A DNA stretch of 64,000 bases from an uncultured Oceanisphaera sp. (GTDB lineage Bacteria; Pseudomonadota; Gammaproteobacteria; Enterobacterales; Aeromonadaceae): NCBI RefSeq assembly GCF_947495715.1, contig NZ_CANLZU010000003.1:62001-126000 (forward strand), in the 5' to 3' direction. The position numbers and the translations under genes are program-made. Below the pieces are notes generated by a model. The model was not told the origin of the DNA, did no database searches, and saw nothing but the letters and a program-made list of their open reading frames with translations. Within the stretch, counting starts at the first letter, position 1, and each line of letters starts with the position of its first letter. This document shows positions 16,785-25,243 of the stretch, in pieces.

Positions 16785-16888
16785 CAGGTAAACCACCCTT
16801 TTTCGTTGTATTCACCGGTGGCAACACACAACAGCGGCCGGGCCGCCAGACTGAAACCGCCCGCATGGGCGCAATGAAGGGACTGCAT
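16784..16888 (-). CDS. Candidate 34-residue coupled small ORF
   Basis: A 34-codon frame whose ATG at 16888 lies 8 bases after AAGGAAG, a strong ribosome site. Its TGA overlaps the ATG of the GNAT-like gene by one base (TGATG). The peptide is hydrophobic in the middle (GFSLAARPLLCVATG) and ends EYNEKGWFT. The frame remains open further upstream to 16978 without a ribosome site. It may be a real small protein or a leader that controls translation of the next gene. Confidence 0.5.
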   Translation of the reverse strand: MQSLHCAHAGGFSLAARPLLCVATGEYNEKGWFT

Positions 16889-17174
16889 ACGCTTTGCTTC
16901 CTTTTTCAACACAAAGCGCCGCATTGTAAGGCGGCGGACAGGGAAGTAAAGACGACATTTTTTGACACAAGGCAGCATGGATCATATTGAATCCTTTGTG
17001 TAATATTATCCCCGCACACGGAAGGCAAAACGATCAGACAAGATCCATTTACCTGCACTGCCAATTCGGCATGAGCATTTATATGTGATGTATTCTTGTC
17101 TCGTCATTACTTCTGGAAAGTGCATGCTTGCCTTAATTAATGTTATGCAATCACTTTCTTTGGGATAAAAACGA

Positions 17175-17603
17175 ATGAAAATAAAATCATTGGCAATGGC
17201 AGCCGTACTCGCCTCACTCACCACCGGATGTGCCTCCGGCCTGAACTCTGTCGAAAAGCGGGAATATCGCACCTTTGAGCACAACAATGTGCTGGTGCAG
17301 GAGAAAAACCCGGCTACCGGTGCCGTTCTTGGCATCCTTCCAGGCGGCGGTTCTTTCTATGCCCGTGAACCCGGTCTCGGCGTCGTGAACCTGCTGTTCT
17401 GGCCTCTGTCCATATTGTGGGATCCTATCAGTGGCTACGAAGGCTCCAAGGAAATCAACTACTCGATCACCAAACAAAAACTGCGAAAAGACAAAGAAAA
17501 AGAAATTTCAAAGCTGGATGAACAGCTGGAGACCGGCACCATCGACAACAGCGAATATATTCTTGCCAAGCGTGAAGTAGAGAAAAAATATATCTTTGAA
17601 TAA
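17175..17603 (+). CDS. Small predicted lipoprotein of unknown function
   Basis: A 142-residue protein with a lipoprotein signal: MKIKSL, a hydrophobic run and lipobox LTTGC with the cysteine at about residue 19. A hydrophobic segment (LGVVNLLFWPLSILWDPISG) is near residues 68-87. The C-terminal third is a charged, lysine/glutamate-rich helix that may form a coiled coil. It is a single gene with its own terminator. The coding region and its 5' spacer are lower in GC than the neighbours, which may point to later acquisition. I do not recognise the family. Confidence 0.75.
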   Translation: MKIKSLAMAAVLASLTTGCASGLNSVEKREYRTFEHNNVLVQEKNPATGAVLGILPGGGSFYAREPGLGVVNLLFWPLSILWDPISGYEGSKEINYSITKQKLRKDKEKEISKLDEQLETGTIDNSEYILAKREVEKKYIFE

Positions 17604-17647
17604 AAAGCAGGACTATTGTTCTGATTGAATGGCTCATTCATAAAATT

Positions 17648-17700
17648 AATGGCCGGAGCAAGCTGGGTTAATACCTGATTGCTTCGGCCATTGTTTTTTC
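17648..17700 (+). terminator. Terminator after the lipoprotein gene
   Basis: The arms AATGGCCG...AGCAA and TTGCT...CGGCCATT, with a loop of about 18 bases, are followed by GTTTTTTC. Confidence 0.75.
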
Positions 17701-17816
17701 ATCTCATACAGCCTACAAAGCTCGGCGAGCAAAACAAGCACGGCTAGCCAGTAAGCAACGGCGAGGAACTATTCATCCCAGCAGGCTTCATTCTGTTCTC
17801 GATCTTTCCCCTGCCC

Positions 17817-17930
17817 CCAGGGGCTTTCATCTTCTGTGGCGCTGGGACACACATAACCGACACCGCTCACTCCCTTGAACATCCCTGCATGAAAATCAAC
17901 CTGTTCACCAGCGCCGTCTGGCATCCGGAC
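17817..17930 (+). pseudogene. Relic copy of the greB upstream region and first codons
   Basis: This segment repeats 19091-19203, the end of the pre-greB hairpin, the greB leader and its first codons. Both begin CCAGGGGCTTTC. The ATG lies 72 bases later here (17889) and 71 bases later at greB (19162). The first codons read MKINLFTSAVWHP against MKTNLITRAGWHK in greB. The similarity then stops, and the frame runs on out of phase into the catalase-like gene. I read it as a decayed duplication. The two copies flank the catalase-like gene as direct repeats. Confidence 0.75.
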
Positions 17931-18024
17931 AGAAACACACACAAAGAATTAACATTAAATTGTAATTTAATTTACTTCCACTGGATCTCTTCAGTCCCGT
18001 TTGGTTATCAGATAAAGGAAGATC

Positions 18025-19029
18025 ATGAAGAAACCCGTATTGTGTTTGGCTGTCGCGGCACTGTGTAGCGGCTACACACTCAGCGTCAATGCCGAAGCCA
18101 CCCCCAGTCAAATCGTGTCGACACTGGAAAACAAGTTCGGCGTCTACCCGGGTGAACGCCGCAATCACACCAAGGGCATTTGCTTCAGCGGCGAGTTTCA
18201 GGCCTCGGCAGAAGCCGCCGCTCTGAGCCGCAGCCTGCTGTTCCAGGGCGATGCCATTCCCGTTATCGGCCGTTTTTCCCAGGCGGGTGGCAACCTGCAT
18301 GCCCCCGACAACAAACCCAATGCCCACGGCATGGCGCTGCGCTTTACCCTGCCCGATGGTCAGCTGCACCAGATGGCCATGCTCGATATTCCCTTCTTCG
18401 ATGTGGCCACGCCCGAAGGTTTCCTGCAAAAACAGCTGGCCACCACCCCGGATCCGGCTACCGGTAAACCGGACCCCGCCAGGATACAGGCGTTTACCCA
18501 GGCCTTTCCCGAAACCCAACGACTCAAGCAGGCGCTGGCGGGCCAGTCCCGCGTCCCTGCCGGCTATCACCGGCTGAGCTACAACAGCATCAACACCTTT
18601 ATTCTGGAAACTGCCGACGGCAAGAGCACGCCGGTACGCTGGGCCTTTATCCCCACAGAAGACAAGCCAGCCTATCTGAATACCGAGCAGGCCGAATCGC
18701 TCGGCACCGACTATCTGCAGGACCGATTGCAGGCAACGCTCGGCTCCGGTGACATTCACTGGCGTATGGAAGTCACTCTGGCCAACAAGGATGACCAACT
18801 GACCGATCCCAGCCAGCCCTGGACCGGCCCCCATCAGGTGATCACTGCCGGCACCCTGCGACTGCAAGCTGTGGACACAGAGGCCGATGCCGACTGCCGC
18901 TCAATCAACTTCGACCCGTTGCGGCTGTCGAACGGCGTCAAGCCCTCGGACGATCCCATACTGCAGGCCCGCTCCCCCGCCTATGCGATCTCCTTTGGTA
19001 AGCGCAGCCAGGAAGCAGCACAAGATTAA
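18025..19029 (+). CDS. Periplasmic catalase-related haem peroxidase
   Basis: A 334-residue protein of the short catalase family (SrpA-like), about two thirds the length of a classic catalase. It has a signal peptide (probable cleavage after VNA, near residue 23), the distal histidine in RRNHTKGICFSG (about residue 48), the phenylalanine/arginine-rich strand GRFSQAGG, and a proximal tyrosine in RSPAYAISFGKR near the C terminus. It would break down or use peroxides in the periplasm. Start: ATAAAGGAAGATC before ATG. It is flanked by a relic copy of the greB leader and by the real greB, suggesting insertion at this site. Confidence 0.88.
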   Translation: MKKPVLCLAVAALCSGYTLSVNAEATPSQIVSTLENKFGVYPGERRNHTKGICFSGEFQASAEAAALSRSLLFQGDAIPVIGRFSQAGGNLHAPDNKPNAHGMALRFTLPDGQLHQMAMLDIPFFDVATPEGFLQKQLATTPDPATGKPDPARIQAFTQAFPETQRLKQALAGQSRVPAGYHRLSYNSINTFILETADGKSTPVRWAFIPTEDKPAYLNTEQAESLGTDYLQDRLQATLGSGDIHWRMEVTLANKDDQLTDPSQPWTGPHQVITAGTLRLQAVDTEADADCRSINFDPLRLSNGVKPSDDPILQARSPAYAISFGKRSQEAAQD

Positions 19030-19072
19030 AAAGCCGAAAAGCACGCTAGACACCTCACCCGCATAACCCTAA

Positions 19073-19103
19073 TCAAAGCCCCCGGCTCCGCCAGGGGCTT
19101 TCT
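19073..19103 (+). terminator. Terminator after the catalase-like gene
   Basis: The stem AAAGCCCC/GGGGCTTT is followed by a pyrimidine run (CTTCTTCC). The right half of this hairpin is also part of the duplicated segment found at 17817. Confidence 0.65.
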
Positions 19104-19161
19104 TCTTCCATACGGCTGGGACACAATAGCCGACACTTGTCAGGCCATTGAACATATCCGT

Positions 19162-19641
19162 ATGAAAACCAACCTGATCACCCGCGCCGGCTGGCACAAG
19201 CTGGACGAAGAACTCAAGCATCTGTGGAAGGTAGAGCGCCCCGCCGTCACCCAGTCGGTGTCGGAAGCCGCCGCCCTCGGCGACCGCAGCGAGAACGCCG
19301 AGTACATCTACGGCAAGAAACGACTGCGTGAAATAGACCGCCGGGTGCGCTTTTTGATGAAGCGGCTGGAAGCCCTGAAAATCGTCGATTACGATCCGCG
19401 TCAGGACGGCAAGGTATTCTTCGGCGCCTGGGTGGAGCTGGAAAACGAAGACGGTGACATAGTGCGTTACCGCATCGTCGGCACCGACGAAATCGACACC
19501 AAAAACCACTACATCACCATCAATTCGCCCGTGGCCCGGGCACTGATCGGCAAGCAGGTGGACGACGAGATACAGGTACAAACCCCGTCCGGTCTGAAAG
19601 AGTGGTACATCAACAAAATCCAGTACACACCCTTTGAGTAA
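19162..19641 (+). CDS. greB: Transcript elongation factor GreB
   Basis: A 159-residue protein with the GreA/B layout: an N-terminal antiparallel coiled coil (residues 1-75) with acidic tip residues in LGDRSENAEYIYGKKR, and a C-terminal FKBP-like domain ending in LKEWYINKIQYTPFE. It stimulates RNA polymerase to cleave backtracked transcripts. greB next to tex is also the order in E. coli. A palindromic repeat now lies between the two here. Confidence 0.96.
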   Translation: MKTNLITRAGWHKLDEELKHLWKVERPAVTQSVSEAAALGDRSENAEYIYGKKRLREIDRRVRFLMKRLEALKIVDYDPRQDGKVFFGAWVELENEDGDIVRYRIVGTDEIDTKNHYITINSPVARALIGKQVDDEIQVQTPSGLKEWYINKIQYTPFE

Positions 19642-19668
19642 TCGGCTTTAAAAGCTGTCGCATGTCGA

Positions 19669-19771
19669 ACAGTAGCCAGGAGCCAATAGCAGACCCTCTG
19701 CGCCAGGGACGGCGCAGTGGAGCCCCCAGGGAGGGGGTTACGGCGTGTCTGCGTTTGGCCCTGACTGCTGT
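19669..19771. repeat. Short palindromic repeat, copy A3
   Basis: A 103-bp palindrome with outer arms ACAGTAGCCAGG and CCTGACTGCTGT, and inner hairpin stem CTGCGCC/GGCGCAG with loop AGGGAC (19698-19717), followed by a core with CCCCCAGGGAGGGG. It sits between greB and tex. Confidence 0.9.
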
Positions 19772-19842
19772 TTCTTCATCGCTCTCCTATTTTCTGTTAT
19801 CGGCAGGACGCATTCTGTTTTCCTGCCCGGAGTCCGGAACCT

Positions 19843-22191
19843 ATGACCCAAATCAATCACACCCTGGCCACCGAGCTGGCCGTATCGCAACACCAGGTAG
19901 ACGCCGCCGTGCGCCTGCTGGACGAAGGCGCCACAGTGCCCTTTATTGCCCGCTACCGTAAGGAAGCAACCGGCGGCCTGGACGACACCCAACTGCGTAA
20001 CCTGCACAGCCGACTCGGTTATTTGCGCGAGCTGGAAGACAGACGCGCGGTGATCCTCAACTCCATTTCCGAGCAGGGCAAGCTGAGCGACGCGCTCAAG
20101 AAAGAGCTGCTGAGCGCCGACACCAAGACCCGGCTGGAAGATCTCTACCTGCCCTACAAGCCCAAGCGCCGTACCAAGGGCCAGATGGCCATCGAGGCCG
20201 GACTGCAACCGCTGGCCGATCAATTGTTCGACGACCCGAACCAGGACCCGCAGTTGCTGGCCGCCGGTTTTATCAAGCCGGACGAAGGCGTAGCCGACGT
20301 GAAAGCCGCGCTGGACGGCGCCAAATACATACTGATGGAACGCTTTGCCGAACAGGCAGATCTGCTGGAGGCGGTGCGCCGTCACCTCAGCCAGCACGGC
20401 CAGTTGCAGGCCCGGGTCGTGGCCGGACAAGAGCAGAGCGGCGCCAAGTTCAAGGACTACTTCGAACATCAGGAGCCCATCGGCAAGGTGCCGTCGCATC
20501 GATTGCTGGCCATGCTGCGCGGCCGCAACGAAGGCGTGCTGAGCCTGAATCTGGTGGTGGAAACCGACGCCGACAGCCACCCGTGCGAGGCCATTATCGC
20601 CCGCCATCTGGGCTGGCAGAATAAAGGCCGCGCCGCCGACAGCTGGCTGGCCGGTGTAGTGAGCTGGACCTGGCGGGTCAAGCTGTCGCTGCAGATGGAA
20701 ACCGAGCTGCTGGGTCAGGCCCGCGAACTGGCCGAAGCCGAGGCCATCAAGGTATTCGCCCTCAACCTGCAGGACTTGCTGATGGCCGCCCCCGCCGGTG
20801 CCCGCGTCACCATGGGGCTGGATCCGGGCATTCGTACCGGGGTCAAGGTGGTGGTGGTCGACGGCACCGGCAAGCTGCTGGCCAAGGACACCGTTTATCC
20901 GTTTGAACCCTTCAAGAAGGTGGAGCAGAGCCTGCGCACTCTGGATGAGCTGTGCCGCCGGTACAACGTCAGCCTGGTGAGCATCGGTAACGGCACCGCC
21001 TCGCGTGAAACCGAGCGGCTGGTAGAAACCCTGATCAAGCAAAGCCCGGAGCTGAAACTGCAAAAAGTAGTGGTGAGCGAAGCCGGCGCCTCGGTGTATT
21101 CCGCCTCCGAACTGGCTGCCAACGAGTTTCCGGATCTGGACGTGTCGCTGCGCGGCGCCGTCAGCATCGCCCGCCGGCTGCAGGATCCGCTGGCCGAGCT
21201 GGTGAAAATCGACCCCAAGAGCATAGGGGTGGGCCAGTATCAGCACGATGTGTCCCAGGGCCAGCTGGCCCGCAATCTGGATGCGGTGGTGGAAGACTGT
21301 GTAAACGCCGTCGGCGTGGACGTGAACATGGCCTCGGCCCCGCTGCTGACCCGGGTATCCGGCCTGACTCCGACTCTGGCGCAGAATATTGTCGCCTATC
21401 GTGACGAGCTGGGGGTATTCACCGACCGCAAGCAACTGCTCAAGGTGCCGCGCCTGGGGCCCAAGGCGTTTGAACAGTGCGCGGGCTTCCTGCGTATTCG
21501 CGACGGCAAGAACCCGCTCGATGCCTCGTCGGTCCACCCGGAAGCCTACCCGGTGGTGAAACGGATTCTGGTGGGTCTGCAGCAGCCGGTGCAAAGCCTG
21601 ATCGGCAACGGCAGCCTGCTGAACACCCTGAACCCGAAAGACTACACCGACCAGCACTTTGGTCTGCCCACGGTGCAGGACATCCTGAAAGAGCTGGAAA
21701 AACCGGGCCGGGATCCGCGCCCCGAATTCAAGGCCGCCCGCTTCATGGAAGGGGTAGAGAAGCCTGCGGATCTGATCCCCGATATGGTGCTGGAAGGCGT
21801 GGTCACCAACGTCACCAACTTCGGCGCCTTCGTGGATATCGGCGTGCATCAAGACGGCCTGGTGCATATTTCTGCGCTGACCGACCGTTTCATCAAGGAT
21901 CCGCGCGAAGTGGTGAAGGCCGGCGATATCGTCAAGGTCAAGGTGATGGAAGTGGATCTGCAACGCAAACGCATCGCCCTCACCATGAGACTGGAACAGA
22001 ACGCCGCCGACCATGGCAGCGGCAATCAGAGCAGCCAACGGCGGGAAGAGCGCAAGCCAGCGGCTAATCGCAGTACTGCCGGTAACGGCAACAAGAGCCA
22101 GAGCAACCACCGCCCTGCCCGCAAGGAACAAGCCGCCCCGCAAGGTGCCATGGGCGCCGCCCTCGCCGCCGCCCTGCAGAAGAAAAAGTAA
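19843..22191 (+). CDS. tex: Tex-family transcription accessory protein
   Basis: A 782-residue protein with the full Tex order: an N-terminal helical region ([31 protein letters not shown] near residue 25), a YqgF-like RNase H fold around residues 325-450 ([20 protein letters not shown]), helix-hairpin-helix motifs near 500-550 (VYRD-like [31 protein letters not shown]) and an S1 RNA-binding domain near 645-715 ([26 protein letters not shown]). The tail is low-complexity, rich in N, S, R and A. Tex proteins act in transcription and RNA handling. A terminator follows. Confidence 0.96.
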   Translation: MTQINHTLATELAVSQHQVDAAVRLLDEGATVPFIARYRKEATGGLDDTQLRNLHSRLGYLRELEDRRAVILNSISEQGKLSDALKKELLSADTKTRLEDLYLPYKPKRRTKGQMAIEAGLQPLADQLFDDPNQDPQLLAAGFIKPDEGVADVKAALDGAKYILMERFAEQADLLEAVRRHLSQHGQLQARVVAGQEQSGAKFKDYFEHQEPIGKVPSHRLLAMLRGRNEGVLSLNLVVETDADSHPCEAIIARHLGWQNKGRAADSWLAGVVSWTWRVKLSLQMETELLGQARELAEAEAIKVFALNLQDLLMAAPAGARVTMGLDPGIRTGVKVVVVDGTGKLLAKDTVYPFEPFKKVEQSLRTLDELCRRYNVSLVSIGNGTASRETERLVETLIKQSPELKLQKVVVSEAGASVYSASELAANEFPDLDVSLRGAVSIARRLQDPLAELVKIDPKSIGVGQYQHDVSQGQLARNLDAVVEDCVNAVGVDVNMASAPLLTRVSGLTPTLAQNIVAYRDELGVFTDRKQLLKVPRLGPKAFEQCAGFLRIRDGKNPLDASSVHPEAYPVVKRILVGLQQPVQSLIGNGSLLNTLNPKDYTDQHFGLPTVQDILKELEKPGRDPRPEFKAARFMEGVEKPADLIPDMVLEGVVTNVTNFGAFVDIGVHQDGLVHISALTDRFIKDPREVVKAGDIVKVKVMEVDLQRKRIALTMRLEQNAADHGSGNQSSQRREERKPAANRSTAGNGNKSQSNHRPARKEQAAPQGAMGAALAAALQKKK

Positions 22192-22211
22192 GGCGGTTTC
22201 ATCACCGAATT

Positions 22212-22240
22212 CAAACGCGGGCGGCTTGCCCGCGTTTTTC
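22212..22240 (+). terminator. Terminator after tex
   Basis: The stem AAACGCGGGC/GCCCGCGTTT with loop GGCTT is followed by a T run. Confidence 0.9.
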
Positions 22241-22312
22241 ATTTCGGAGCCACGGCAAGCTCGGTGGGCCTGTCTATAGTGAAGTCACTGCTCTCGGCAC
22301 AAGGACATCGCC

Positions 22313-23392
22313 ATGACTCCACTGCAAGACAGAGCTGCCGGTGCCATCATGGGTGCCTTTATCGGCGAGGCGCTGGGCGTGGGCCCGCACTGGTATTACG
22401 ACCTCGATGCCCTGCACCGGGATCACGGCTCCTGGATCGACGGCTACACCAGGCCTCTGCCCGGTCGCTACCACCAGGGACTGCGGGCCGGAGACTCCTC
22501 CCAGCCCGGCTTTATTCTCAAGCTGACTCTGAGTTCACTGGTTGAATGCAACGGCTACAACCACATCGACTTCTGCCGCCGAATGGACGAAGCGCTGCTG
22601 CCGCTGCTGGACGGCAGCCCCAACGCCGGTCCCGGTGGTTACACCAGCCAGTCGATACGCGACGCCTGGCATAAAAGAGTGGAGCAGAAGCGGCCCTGGA
22701 ACGAATGCGGCGGTCATGCCGACACCACGGAGGCGATAGAGCGCACCCTGGCACTGGCGGTGCGCTACGCCACGCAACCCACCCGATTGGCGGAGACCGT
22801 GGCCGCCAACACGGTACTGACCCAGAACGACGACAGCCTGGTCGCCATGACGGTGGCCTTTGCCGCCGTGCTGGGGCAACTGGTGCAGGGCCGGCCGCTG
22901 GATGCTCGACTCTCGGGCCGATTGATGCAGCTGGTTGAACGCGGCGAACTGCCCTTTCATGCGGTTACCCAACCGGGGCTGCGCCCGCCGGCGGCAGGGG
23001 CCGAACCATCCAGAGCCGGCCGCTTCGCTTCACCCGATGCCCTGCTCACCCCATCCTATATGGCGCAGGCGGCGGCCGATGCCGGAGTTCGCATCGAGCC
23101 GGCATCCAAGGTGTCGCTGGTGTACGGCATGCCCTGTGCCGCCTATCACCTGCTGCCTGCCGTCTATTATCTGGCGGCGCGCTTTGCCGGCGACTTCGAA
23201 TCTGCCGTGCTGCACGCGATCAACGGTGGCGGCCAGAATCAGGCCAGAGCCATGCTCACCGGCGCCCTGGTCGGTGCACAAGTCGGGCTTTCCGGCATTC
23301 CCACACGCTTTATTGACGGGCTGACCGACGCCGTCGACCTGCTTCGGCTGGCCAGAGCGCTGACCTTGCAGTTGGAGCCGCATCGGAGTTGA
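22313..23392 (+). CDS. ADP-ribosylglycohydrolase family protein
   Basis: A 359-residue protein of the DraG/ARH fold. It begins with DRAAGAIMGAFIGEALGVGPHWYYD, the typical first helix, and has a late metal-site-like segment NGGGQNQARAMLTGALVGAQVG near residue 305, where classic members carry D-x-D. Here the usual aspartates are partly replaced (GGGQNQAR), so hydrolase activity on ADP-ribosyl groups is uncertain. Start: an AAGGACATCGCC ribosome site. A 55-codon membrane protein follows after 81 bases. Confidence 0.82.
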   Translation: MTPLQDRAAGAIMGAFIGEALGVGPHWYYDLDALHRDHGSWIDGYTRPLPGRYHQGLRAGDSSQPGFILKLTLSSLVECNGYNHIDFCRRMDEALLPLLDGSPNAGPGGYTSQSIRDAWHKRVEQKRPWNECGGHADTTEAIERTLALAVRYATQPTRLAETVAANTVLTQNDDSLVAMTVAFAAVLGQLVQGRPLDARLSGRLMQLVERGELPFHAVTQPGLRPPAAGAEPSRAGRFASPDALLTPSYMAQAAADAGVRIEPASKVSLVYGMPCAAYHLLPAVYYLAARFAGDFESAVLHAINGGGQNQARAMLTGALVGAQVGLSGIPTRFIDGLTDAVDLLRLARALTLQLEPHRS

Positions 23393-23473
23393 ACCAGAGT
23401 TGAGCCAGGGATTTTCTCTGGTTCGGATCCAGACGCGCCAAATCGAGGCCCTTGAACAGAGAGAATTGAAGCC

Positions 23474-23641
23474 ATGATCGCAACGATTATCGTGGTCCTG
23501 ATTATCCTGGGCGGTCTGTTGATGGGCTGGATACTGCATGGTCGGGCCACACGGCGCATGATGCCCATGCTGAAACGGCTGCTGCACAGCGCCAACCGCT
23601 TTATGGATGCGCTGGCCGGGGTCTTATCCCGAACGGATTGA
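23474..23641 (+). CDS. Small single-span membrane protein
   Basis: A 55-residue protein: MIATIIVVLIILGGLLMGWI forms a single membrane helix at the very N terminus, then a basic amphipathic tail (GRATRRMMPMLKRLLHSANRFMDALAG). The ATG follows GAGAATTGAAGCC. It may be cotranscribed with the ADP-ribosylglycohydrolase gene. The topology is clear but I do not know the function. Confidence 0.65.
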   Translation: MIATIIVVLIILGGLLMGWILHGRATRRMMPMLKRLLHSANRFMDALAGVLSRTD

Positions 23642-23746
23642 AGAACCGATCTATTGGGTCGTTTTACAACAATGTGCAACCGCAGGACAAAGGGCCGGCT
23701 CCGTCTGCGGGCGGCTGTGAACATAAGGTCCGCCCCAGGACGCCTT

Positions 23747-24109
23747 ATACCAATCCCAGTAATGATCTGGTCATGTTGAGGCCCCAGATCAGAGGAAACA
23801 CAGCCGCCCCCCTCGACACGCCATAAACCCATCCATGGGGGCTCGGAAATGCCGTCCATGGCATTTCACGGTCGTGGGAGCCGTTCTCTGTTGCCTCTTC
23901 TGGAACACCGAGTTTCCTGTAGACGGCGCCAACAGGCGACTCAGCGGCATCAAGGAGGGCAAAGGGATCAGCTCCAGCGACCATCACATGACAAGGATGT
24001 CATGTGCTGAGCGTCACATGGATGTGCTTGCAGCGGGTCGGTGGGGCAGACCCTTTGTCCGACGTTTATACAGAAATGAAATAGATCATTTTTTTAATGT
24101 AATTGGTAT
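23747..24109. repeat. Long composite palindromic element, copy R2
   Basis: A 363-bp element bounded by ATACCAATCCCA at the left and TAATTGGTAT at the right, an imperfect inverted pair. It contains the GAGGAAACA/TGTTGCCTC-armed module with core stem GAAATGCC/GGCATTTC around loop GTCCAT, a middle hairpin, and a second module with core stem CACATGAC/GTCATGTG around AAGGAT. Its last base, 24109, is also the last base of the lysR-like gene's TAA stop. Confidence 0.9.
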
Positions 24110-24996
24110 TAGCGGGCAAACTGCTCCAGCAGCCAGTCTTTCAGGATCATGGCCGCCCGGCTGAGGGGCTGACGCCTGGGATGTACCAGATAGTAACTTT
24201 TATTCAGGGGCAGCCACAGCCCAAATGGCTCAATCAACTCCCCTCGCTCCAGCTCTTCCCGCACCAGCAGCTGGTTGCTCAGCACCACTCCCTGCCCACG
24301 CTTGGCCGCATCTATCGCCAGCAATGTCTGGTCGAAATACAAGGCGGGTATCCGCTTTCTCGCCTCGGGGTCTATGGTCGTAAACCGGCTCAGCCAGTCA
24401 TTCCAGAAGGGATAGGGCGTGGCCACAATCAGGGTCACATTGCCGAGCTGGTCCGGATGCTGCAGTGCGGTGGCATCCCGATATGAAGGAGCACAAAACA
24501 ACCGCACCGCATCGTCGAAGACTTCCTGTACATGGAGCGCCGGATCCCGCCCATCAAAATGACGAACCGCCAGATCAACCGCTTCCCGCTGAAAATCAAC
24601 CGGATGGTTGGAGGCATTGATATGGACCTCGATGTCGGGATATCGGCGCATGAAATCCCCCAGGCGGGGACCCAGCCATTTGGCCGCCAGGGTTTGCGAC
24701 AAGGATAACGACACCGCATCCGATGAAGGTTCCCGGCAGGCCTCGCTGGCGGCACTGATCTGTTCCAGCGCCGGTGCGATACGGCTGAAATAGCTCATGC
24801 CGCGCTCGGTCACCTGCAACTGGCGCACCAGTCGTACAAACAGCGGGTATCCCAGCCATTGTTCCAGTTTCTGCACCTGCTGCGAGACCGCGCCCGGGGT
24901 GAGGTGCAACTCCCTGGCGGCCAGCTTGAAGCTGGCATGCCGAACCGAGGCCTCGAAGGCCACCAGAGCCCGCAATGGCGGCATGGGTTTATGCAT
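24109..24996 (-). CDS. LysR-family transcriptional regulator
   Basis: A 295-residue regulator with the GcvA-like N terminus (LRALVAFEASVRHASFKLAARELHLTPGAVSQQVQKLEQWLGYPLF, residues 8-53) and an effector-binding domain behind it. It is divergent from an old-yellow-enzyme gene across 247 bases that contain a long inverted repeat (25061-25091), so it probably controls that gene. Its TAA stop shares its final A with the end of repeat element R2. Confidence 0.9.
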   Translation of the reverse strand: MHKPMPPLRALVAFEASVRHASFKLAARELHLTPGAVSQQVQKLEQWLGYPLFVRLVRQLQVTERGMSYFSRIAPALEQISAASEACREPSSDAVSLSLSQTLAAKWLGPRLGDFMRRYPDIEVHINASNHPVDFQREAVDLAVRHFDGRDPALHVQEVFDDAVRLFCAPSYRDATALQHPDQLGNVTLIVATPYPFWNDWLSRFTTIDPEARKRIPALYFDQTLLAIDAAKRGQGVVLSNQLLVREELERGELIEPFGLWLPLNKSYYLVHPRRQPLSRAAMILKDWLLEQFAR

Positions 24997-25060
24997 TCAT
25001 TCTCTCCCGGCAAGCCGTTCCAGAAAACACGGCGTGAACCACATTGGGCACATCAGCGCC

Positions 25061-25091
25061 CCTCATAAAATAGATTTTCTATCTTATGAGG
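25061..25091. promoter_or_regulatory. Long inverted-repeat operator candidate
   Basis: The 15-base arms begin CCTCATAA and end TTATGAGG and match at 13 of 15 positions around a single central base. It lies midway in the spacer between the divergent lysR-like and old-yellow-enzyme genes. It is probably a regulator site, although it is longer than an ordinary LysR T-n11-A box. No T tract follows, so it is not a terminator. Confidence 0.6.
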
Positions 25092-25243
25092 CAGGTTAAA
25101 TCGTTTGTCGTGACAGCGCAAATCGCCACAATACAGCGATACCACACCGGAATGAAGAGATGGGGATACGACATGAAATATCTTCCTGTTCAAACAGAGC
25201 CTCACCCCATACCCGGCAAAAAACTCACACCGGAGGAGCAATA

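Noticed and set aside
19738-22242. 834-codon minus-strand ORF opposite tex
   Set aside because: It is a mirror of the tex codon pattern with no recognisable domain; tex is complete with all family motifs.
23392-23423. AACCAGAG/CTCTGGTT inverted repeat as terminator after the ADP-ribosylglycohydrolase gene
   Set aside because: The loop is 16 bases and no T run follows; the small membrane-protein gene starts only 50 bases later.
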